Shown: positions 57,680 through 64,000 of the stretch, piece by piece
Position numbering within the stretch: position 1 is the first letter of the stretch
How the letters are laid out: each line of letters opens with the position of its first letter
Source of the DNA: Telopea speciosissima
Taxonomy: Eukaryota; Streptophyta; Magnoliopsida; Proteales; Proteaceae
Length of the DNA stretch: 64,000 nucleotides
Assembly: GCF_018873765.1 (NCBI RefSeq)
Contig: NC_057920.1
Coordinates: forward strand, 7,267,307-7,331,306
Reading direction: 5' to 3'
The notes under the pieces: generated by a model
The model's database searches: none
What the model was told of the DNA's origin: nothing
The model's input: the letters and a program-made list of their open reading frames with translations, nothing else
Program-made: the position numbers and the translations under genes

Positions 57680-57740
57680 CTACAGGGTCGGGGAGGGGGG
57701 CAAATGTACGCAGCCTTATTCTCGCTTCGCAGAGAGGTGA
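57680..57740 (-). mobile_element. Au-type SINE fragment, minus orientation
   Basis: ACAGGGTCGGGGAGGGG, then AAATGTACGCAGCCTTATTC and CGCTTCGCAGAGAGG is the reverse complement of the middle of the SINE at 39484-39643. Both ends are lost. Confidence 0.7.
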
Positions 57741-58504
57741 AGATGACCTAATGACATTTTAAAACATATCCAATGTGAGGAAGCTACCTCTATAACTCCT
57801 AACATCTCAATACCCCATGAATAGAATCACTGGTAGGGCTTATCTAGGAGGTGTGGCTCACTCAACGTTATTAAACTCGGAATCAGGCTCCAGACCGAGT
57901 CCACCCGATTCTAATTCTAATTTCAATTCCGAATCAGTCAGAATCAGCCAAAATTGGCCTGAAATCTAGAAACCCAGCATGGATCGGTTGATCGGGATCT
58001 TGGTCTGGCCGATTCAATCCAAATGGTCATTCGACCGATCCAATTTCTATTCTTGAAACTCCCATGGATTAAGGGCTCTACAAAGATGTGGGCCAAAACC
58101 CAAACCCCCCACGCTACAAGAGATTCCTCTTTTTTCCTTATCTTGTGGGGGACAGAAGTGTAAGACAATGGAGTGGTGAAGGGGAAAGAAAAAGGGTGAT
58201 TATAAGGCAGGCCAAGGTCATACGTCTCAAAGAAGCTACGTATGTTGGATTGTTTTGATGGGATCTGTCCCCTCTGATCTCATGGAAGCAAGGTTGTTTC
58301 TAAAGATATTCTCAGAGTTTGGAGATAATCTAATTAGAACATTGAATGAAATGCTTGTTTTAATTAACGTCAAATGCAACCAAAATTAAACAAAAGTCAT
58401 ATAACTTTGTGGGAGTGGAAACCTTCCATAGAAACCGCTAACAATTACTCAAAAGCAACAAAAAAAAAGTGATAAGTTGAGCAAGTCATTGAGTAGAAGA
58501 ATCT
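57741..58504. other. Intergenic, no gene seen
   Basis: A GAATCAGTCAGAATCAGCCA/GGATCGGTTGATCGGGATC stretch (about 57885-58050) is another repeat-word region. No gene was recognised. Confidence 0.4.
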
Positions 58505-58640
58505 AACATCAGTACTCCCATTAGTCTATCTCTCTTTCCTATATGAAAAGACACCTATGTCCCCTTGTTTTGAGGAAGAGAGAGATAGATAAATGAGAGT
58601 GCTGGCGTAGGTCACACTCTCGGACAGAAAACTGCTTCCC
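58505..58640. repeat. Foldback element, family B copy 2
   Basis: CATCAGTACTCCCATTAGTC / TATCTCTCTTTCCT pairs with GAGGAAGAGAGAGATAGAT / AATGAGAGTGCTGGCG. The loop (ATGAAAAGACACCTATGTCC) and the right flank (CACACTCTCGGACAGAAAAC, TGCTTCCC) match copy 1 at 867-1022. The left outer flank is shorter here. Confidence 0.75.
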
Positions 58641-59232
58641 TAACTTATAAGACCAAAATTCTAACAAAAGAAAGCTGCAATAATGAGGGTATTGCTTTCA
58701 TGGACCACAGACCAATTGACACAATACAACTTCAAGACTTCAAATTAATCAATTTAATTTCCAAGGCATTTCATTGACATGATTAAGGTTTGCAATGCTA
58801 ACTTCATTCTTTCATTTCCTTCTTACCTACCACACCCATTTCCCCTTGCGTTACTGATCAGCTGTGTCCGTAATGTATTTATTGGGTGTATGTTTAATGC
58901 ATTGATTTGATTATAACAAAAATAAATAATGGAAGAGATGATGATCATATGATAATTTTTTAACCTCCAAATTTTTATTTTTTTTTTGGGTTGAAAACGA
59001 ATTTATTCAGATGGATGTGAGGGATGAGTGCCTCATGAATGACGAATTACATTAATCCAAAATCCACGGATAGGAAATGGGTCAAGCAAAGAGAGACGAG
59101 AGAGAAACATGGAATACTTTTATGAAAATTAGTTGAACTAGACTAAAAGTCATTAAGGCAATTTGTAGGTTACCATAAGTCACAACTTTCTATAAGGCAT
59201 GCCTTTCAAGTGTTGCCTTAATTAGTTAAATT
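58641..59232. other. Intergenic, no gene seen
   Basis: AT-rich. The piece from the T9 run at 58977 (GGGTTGAAAACGAATTTATT) to about 59090 has the look of a non-LTR 3' end in reverse, but I could not confirm it. Confidence 0.35.
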
Positions 59233-60395
59233 TGTTGGAGAAAAACAAACAATGTGACTTTGAGACAAAGAGTTGCTCTCTCTCTCTCTCTGTGTGTGTG
59301 ATTGGTTATTTGTTACGTATGAATGAGAGACTTAAAAATTAAAATGTTAATGGAAAAAGATTTGGAGTCAGTTAGAGTTCAATTTTCCATTCACATGGTT
59401 TTTTATTATTTTCTCTCCTATTTTGAATATGTGGGTTCCAATGTTCCATATGAATGCTAATTTTCCAAGACAGCCAATGGTGTGTTGTGTACGTACATTC
59501 TTTAGCACATTGGCAGCGTGAGAAACCTTCTCCCAAATATTAATAGCCAATGGCACAAGAGTTTTATTACTATTATTATCCAAAACTTTTTATTTTTATA
59601 TTTGATTCACCCGTGATCCACATCATACCCCTCTTCACATCTCATATTCATAAGGTGGCCGTATCACAAAGTGAAGCCTCTATATATAGCCATAAATAAA
59701 AGACATAAATTTGAGGGTTGATGTCTTGTATTCTATGGTTTGTTTTCTCTTTAGATTGCTAGCTAGGGAGATTTATTTGTGGGCAATTCTTCATAAAGAC
59801 AGAGCAGTGTGAAAAAGAGAGCTTGTAACTCTTTTTTCTCTACTGCTGGTGAACACTACTAGCTCTCATCTCACCATGGATGTGCTTGCCAAATCACATA
59901 TCTTTGCGTTGTGGTGGTTTTTTATTTGTCTCTTTTAATTACGTTGTTTTTTTTTGGCATTGTGAATGGATTTCAGTTTCTACAACCTCTTCATTGGAGG
60001 AGTGTGGGAGATTACCTTCTCCAAAACTTATAATCACAAGTAGTATTGTAAGGTGTGATTGCTACCAATGGAAAGTAATCAGGAACGTTTGATTAGTACT
60101 ATTTCGAAACCAATTGTAACAAAATTGATCACTACCATTAGAAAGTGAAAGGAATAGTGAGAGGCCAAGGGTGGGATCTCTTGGTAGTGGATATAAACAA
60201 GGATGACCGAACCACTCCAAAATCTCGTCCAAGTTTCTCAATCTCTCCTTCCCTCTCATGTTTACTTGTGATTTAATTTCATATACTCAGAGTTTCATCG
60301 CTTGGATAGAGTGGGAATTTTCATTTGAGCAACTCTTTCTGCTATACCCAATTCACCCCCTTTTGGACTACCAACAGTCCAACATAAAAATGCAC
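59233..60395 (+). mobile_element. LTR relics, probably Copia-type
   Basis: Begins near TGTTGGAG at 59233. CTCTATATATAGCC (about 59679) would be the LTR promoter, followed by GAGAGCTTGTAACTC and ATGTGCTTGCCAAATCACAT, a pattern common near the right end of plant Copia LTRs. A second LTR-like end, ACCCAATTCACCCCCTTTTG then AGTCCAACA, lies near 60345-60393. No coding part is recognisable. An old relic; ends and number of LTRs are uncertain. Confidence 0.4.
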
Positions 60396-60416
60396 TCTCA
60401 AAAAATATAGGGAGAA

Positions 60417-60540
60417 TGTTCTCTGCGTCGGGGGCGCAGTCTGTGCCCAGACACATGGGGGTGGACGCAATGATCACGCTGCCCCCCTGAGTGGCAGACC
60501 CATGCGTCTAGATGCATCCTGCACTGCGACACAGAAAACA
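60417..60540. repeat. Foldback element with TGTTCTCTGCGTCG ends
   Basis: Left end TGTTCTCTGCGTCG, right end on the other strand TGTTTTCTGTGTCG: 12 of 14 match. Inside are GTGCCCAGACACATGGGGG and GACGCAATGATCACGCTGCC. The internal words recur in the BXL intron and, more distantly, in the family C repeats. 124 bases, non-coding, MITE-like. Confidence 0.65.
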
Positions 60541-60947
60541 TGAGCCCAAAAATATATCCAGAAAGATGCAATTTAGAAAATATATCTAGGACATTTCATA
60601 TTGCATAGATGGTCCTCATTCTACCATCCGTTGCTATTTACATCCAAAACTAACTCAAGGTTTTGGGTTAGACCTTCCAACATGGACTATTCGAGATGGT
60701 GACTGTACCTTGCTATTGCACCAATTGAGAAAGTGTAGCAAACTCAAGGTAGGTCCTACAAAGCTGACTGGGTCATGAAATAATATGAGTTGCGCCATCA
60801 CTATTGCCTTAAGGTCGACAATCTGACCATGGAGTCCAATGTGATTTGATGATTTTCAACCTTCTAATAAAAAAAGGGGAGTCATGTACGAGCCCAAGGG
60901 GAGATTTAGTCAGATACCCCTCCTGTCTCCCAAAAAAAAAAAAAAAA
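60541..60947. other. Intergenic, no gene seen
   Basis: Includes a weak LTR-like piece at 60640-60695 (GGTTTTGGGTTAGACCTTCC) and an A18 run at 60932 that borders the SINE fragment. Confidence 0.4.
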
Positions 60948-61022
60948 AACCCCGGGAGTACCCAGTGCACAAGGCCCCCGCCACTGCAGGGTCTGGGGAG
61001 GGTCATAACTCATAATGTACAC
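60948..61022 (-). mobile_element. Au-type SINE fragment, minus orientation
   Basis: CCCAGTGCACAAGGCCCCCG, CACTGCAGGGTCTGGGGAGG and GTCATAACTCATAATGTAC match the right third of the SINE reversed. The run of A before it corresponds to the T-rich SINE end only loosely. Confidence 0.75.
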
Positions 61023-61495
61023 TCTCTGCTCATGTTCTCCCTAAATGGCTACAGCCAGCAGAACTTTTACTTGACGGCTTTTTCAATATCCAAACAACCA
61101 AAATAGTACTTCAAGATCATCCGAGTGAATTTCAGTAGGGGTATGTAGGGTCTACCCTTGCAAACCGTTCCTTCTTCCCCGGGACCGGCCCATGGCCAGC
61201 ATCACCCATAGAACCTCCAGAACGTTGTACTTCAAAATCAAAAGATTGACACAGTTCAAACGAAACCAAGTAAGAAAAAGGACCTTAACCCACTTCAAGA
61301 TCCCAATTGAAAACATTGATAGGTGTACAAAACTTTGCCTGCACAAACAAATGGCAGGGTGAAGGACTACATTTATCCCAACAAATGCAAGCTATATCGG
61401 TTTGGTAAATCTGAGAAAGAGAATGGAATTAAAAAATATATATATATGTGACAAGGAAGGTATTACCACCAATGTATCAGTTCCATTCATGTACT
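61023..61495 (-). other. 3' region of the ASCC2-like gene
   Basis: Downstream (leftward) of the stop at 61496: AT-rich DNA with a (TA) run near 61435-61447. It probably includes the 3' untranslated part. No other gene was seen. Confidence 0.4.
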
Positions 61496-64000
61496 TCAGT
61501 AGCCACCTAGTCCTGAGAAGTGTTTCTTCATGGCTCTATCCTTTCTGTAATGATTGCTACCACCACCCCCTCTTCTTCCTCTGCCCCTTGAGTGTGTCAT
61601 ATTCCCTCTCCCTCCAGTCTCAGGAGTCTCTGACTGGTTCTCCGGCTGTTCATCAGCCTCCGTTGGTGTTCTAACAGTCCCACGGGGAAGGTTTCCACCA
61701 TGGCCAAGGCCAAGAATCAATTCTCTCTGGGATTGGTTTATTACTGCTGCTTCCTGAGCACTTCCAACTGCAACAGAACCAGAAACTTTGTAGCTGTAGT
61801 TTTTACCATCTTTGACATAAAACTGGGTCTTCTTCTGAGAATTCCATTTAGAACCATTAGTGCTCGAGCCAGAGATTTCAGTTTCATCTCCCCGAGATTT
61901 CCCTCGAGCTGTGCTGATCCTGTCTCCAAGTATCTCTGGCTCCTCAAATCCAGAATCCACAAGACTCAGACCCAAGTCATCAAACGAGTCATCATATTCA
62001 TCTTCATACTCGTACTGCGATGCAAGAAATGCAGTCTTAGCTAAATCCTTGTCATTTCTCAAGTCCAGGGTGCTAGGGTCGGGCAAACCATCCTTGGGCT
62101 TCCTGATATACCGTCCAGTCACAGAGGAACCAGAAGATGAGGATCCCCTAGCATCCTTCACTGCATCAACCACATCATTAGAAGGCAACACTGCAGGCTC
62201 TATTAGGGCCCCTTTTCCTTTATAATTCCTACTCATAGATGATGCAGATTTGGGTGGTGGAATATTTTCTAGGGAAATATCCAAGGACTGTAAATCTTCA
62301 TGTAGAGTTCCATCCAGTATCCTCTGAATCACCTCTTCTGGGTTTTGATTGTAGACTTCAAGACACGCAGAGAGGAATCCTTTACCATATTCAGGGAAGA
62401 GATCTTTTATTTGACTGATCTTGGACTCAATAATTGCAGCATCTTCATCCATCTGCACCTTGTTTGTGAGTAAAGGTGGTCCGTTGGGTTGTCTAGTTAC
62501 AACTTTTGAAGATGGAGGCATCACACCACGACACAAATATTGATATTGTTCATCATCCATGAAAATCCATCCTGCACATCAAAATGAAATTAAAATTAGT
62601 TGCTTCAAACTCTGACAATATCTTTCAATTGTAAGTTATCTTCAACATGTACTCACAATTAAAAAAAAAAAAAGGAACAATAACAGGCATGTACAAAACC
62701 TGAAAATTTAAGAGATTCTTTATTTCTAGATAAAAGTTTATATAGATCATGTATCCCATCCCAATGTCTCTTTTGTGCTCATACCAAATAATAAATCAAT
62801 AGACTACTTATTCACTGTATAAACTATGTAGTTGCTCAAAAGGTTGATACTTGTGTATGAAGACTGAGCAACACTATAATAACATATGAATCTCGAAGCT
62901 AAGTTTAACATACAGATACAGTTCTCAACAGATAGACATGAAATTGAGGATACAGTTTTATTTCTAATATCCCGGACACAACATGGAGTATGTAAAAAAG
63001 AAGACAGGACTTGGATAGGGTACAAGGAATGAGGACATGACTCTTTATTTTGCGATGTGCAAGACAGTGAAGATACAAATTTGGATATATGTCCCATCTA
63101 ACATGTTAGACACCATTCTATTAATGGGTTTAAATACACAAAGTATCCGTTTGAGAAGCTTCACTTGGTGAAACTCTGAGCGCTTGCTAGAACTTAACAG
63201 AGACAGCTATGAGAATGTATTATTGCTTGTTATGAAAGATGGAACTTGACCGCAGGTATCCCACCTAACAGGTTCACAAAATGATAGTAATGTAGTTACT
63301 TCTGGAACATTGTACTACTGGAGTGTTCCCAGAAGGTTCCAGGAACATTGCAAACCAGCCCACATTATCCAGCTTAGATACCATGTAACAACACTATATG
63401 ATCAATGTGCCTCAAAGACTACATCTTTGCATATTAATTTCAGAGATTCAATGTGCCTGAAACACCTCAACCAGGTCAATGAAACTGATATAAGAAGCAA
63501 TGAGTCTTTGTGCACATAACTTAGTTGAGTTGGTTCAGCTCTTGCTGAAGAATAAAATTTTCAGAAAGTCTTTCAGGGAACCAGGTCCCATTAACTCCAC
63601 TAGCATTGCTTCTCGAACAACTTAAACCCTACTTCTAAGCAAATAGTTTAAGATATAAAACTGAATATGTATTGCAAATTCATGCTTAGTCTATAGGTTT
63701 AACAACACTCCATATAGATTCTCACACTACAGATGTCAAGGAAATCCCCCCCCCCTCCTACATCCTCCATATTTAGGAGTTTAGGACCAAGAAGGTAGAC
63801 TCATCCAAATAAAAACTTAATTAAATCTGAAGTTGTGTTAATAGCCTTTAGGTTCTCTTCAACATGTGTCCCTCAATGACCACCGAATCATCATAATTAA
63901 ATGTGATTAGTATAATCTACTGAAAGAGTTGAGAGTCGGACCAAACCAAGCCTTTAAGTTTTGAGCACTTACCACTATCACGTAGATTATCAAGCCTGTT
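61496..64000 (-). CDS. ASCC2-like CUE-domain protein, 3' part (runs off right edge)
   Basis: Two exons are visible on the minus strand: 64000-63973 (incomplete, its start is beyond the window) and 62571-61496. The donor AGTG|GTAAGT and acceptor GTGCAG|GATGG join in phase to read NLRDSGWIFMDDEQYQYLCR. Just after comes a CUE domain (IESKISQIKDLFPEYGKGFL, ACLEVYNQNPEEVIQRILDG), which binds ubiquitin. An acidic segment (YEYEDEYDDSFDDLG) follows, and the C-terminus is Gly/Arg-rich (RGRGRRGGGGSNHYRKD), ending GLGGY. This matches the C-terminal half of activating signal cointegrator 1 complex subunit 2, in Arabidopsis the CUE protein AT1G27752 as I recall. In animals and yeast ASCC2 (Cue3/Rqt3) recognises ubiquitinated collided ribosomes or alkylation damage. 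The ATG at 62560 is internal, not the true start. Confidence 0.85.
62572..63972 (-). other. Large intron of the ASCC2-like gene
   Basis: A 1401-base intron with clean ends. A (C)n run lies near 63747, and TTCCAGAAGGTTCCAGGAAC-like words near 63325. No nested gene was recognised. Confidence 0.7.

Noticed and set aside
61496-62560. ASCC2-like frame taken as a complete 354-aa gene
   Set aside because: A clean acceptor at 62572 and an in-phase exon at 63973-64000 show the ATG at 62560 is internal and the gene continues beyond the window.
63310-63519. Open frame of 69 codons inside the ASCC2-like intron
   Set aside because: No family resemblance, and it lies wholly within a well-bounded intron.
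1-64000. CRISPR arrays, bacterial operons or defence systems
   Set aside because: No regular spaced repeats and no bacterial genes; spliced plant genes throughout.

Overview
This is a plant nuclear DNA window. Seven host genes are cut by GT-AG introns in an AT-rich background dense with short non-autonomous repeats (foldback elements, tRNA-derived SINEs), one truncated LINE and a few LTR relics. The gene set (auto-inhibited Ca2+-ATPase, D-type cyclin, BTB-TAZ protein, class I formin, GH3 beta-xylosidase) is that of a flowering plant. Moderate introns, poly-G tracts and many diverged repeats suit a woody dicot or early-diverging eudicot; the exact lineage is not determinable from the sequence.

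Layout, left to right: (1) 1727-9800 plus, a seven-exon plasma-type Ca2+-ATPase of the ACA1/ACA2 clade; (2) 13878-15318 minus, a five-exon cyclin D5; (3) 15.3-26.8 kb, a gene-poor stretch made largely of repeat relics; (4) 26880-31930 plus, a thirteen-exon IFRD-family gene like Arabidopsis SAT32; (5) 34926-38285 plus, a BTB-TAZ gene (BT4/BT5 type) whose probable spliced leader carries a small overlapping upstream ORF; (6) 38.3-41.5 kb, a SINE, a truncated LINE and a decayed fragment of formin sequence; (7) 41544-45740 minus, a class I formin like AtFH6; (8) 45.7-52 kb, repeats; (9) 51983-56687 minus, a BXL5-like beta-xylosidase; (10) 56.7-61.5 kb, repeats including LTR-like relics; (11) 61496-64000 minus, the 3' part of a CUE-domain ASCC2-like gene that continues past the right edge.

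Every coding model was checked by hand for splice signals and for codon phase across each junction, and the protein lengths (1018, 335, 449, 381, 919 and 802 aa for the six complete genes) fit their families. The genes do not form a pathway. Their order does matter: from memory of Arabidopsis locus numbers, ASCC2-like/SAT32/ACA1 lie together at AT1G27752-27770, BT5/CYCD5;1/ACA2 at AT4G37610-37640, and FH6/BT4 at AT5G67470-67480. This window therefore looks like an unfractionated ancestral block whose pieces are scattered in Arabidopsis.

I found no convincing new enzymatic or defence system. The more interesting signals are the block synteny, the stop/start-overlapping uORF of the BTB-TAZ gene, the decayed formin copy behind the formin gene, and several families of foldback elements, some with two or more copies in this window. 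Repeat boundaries are estimates by eye.
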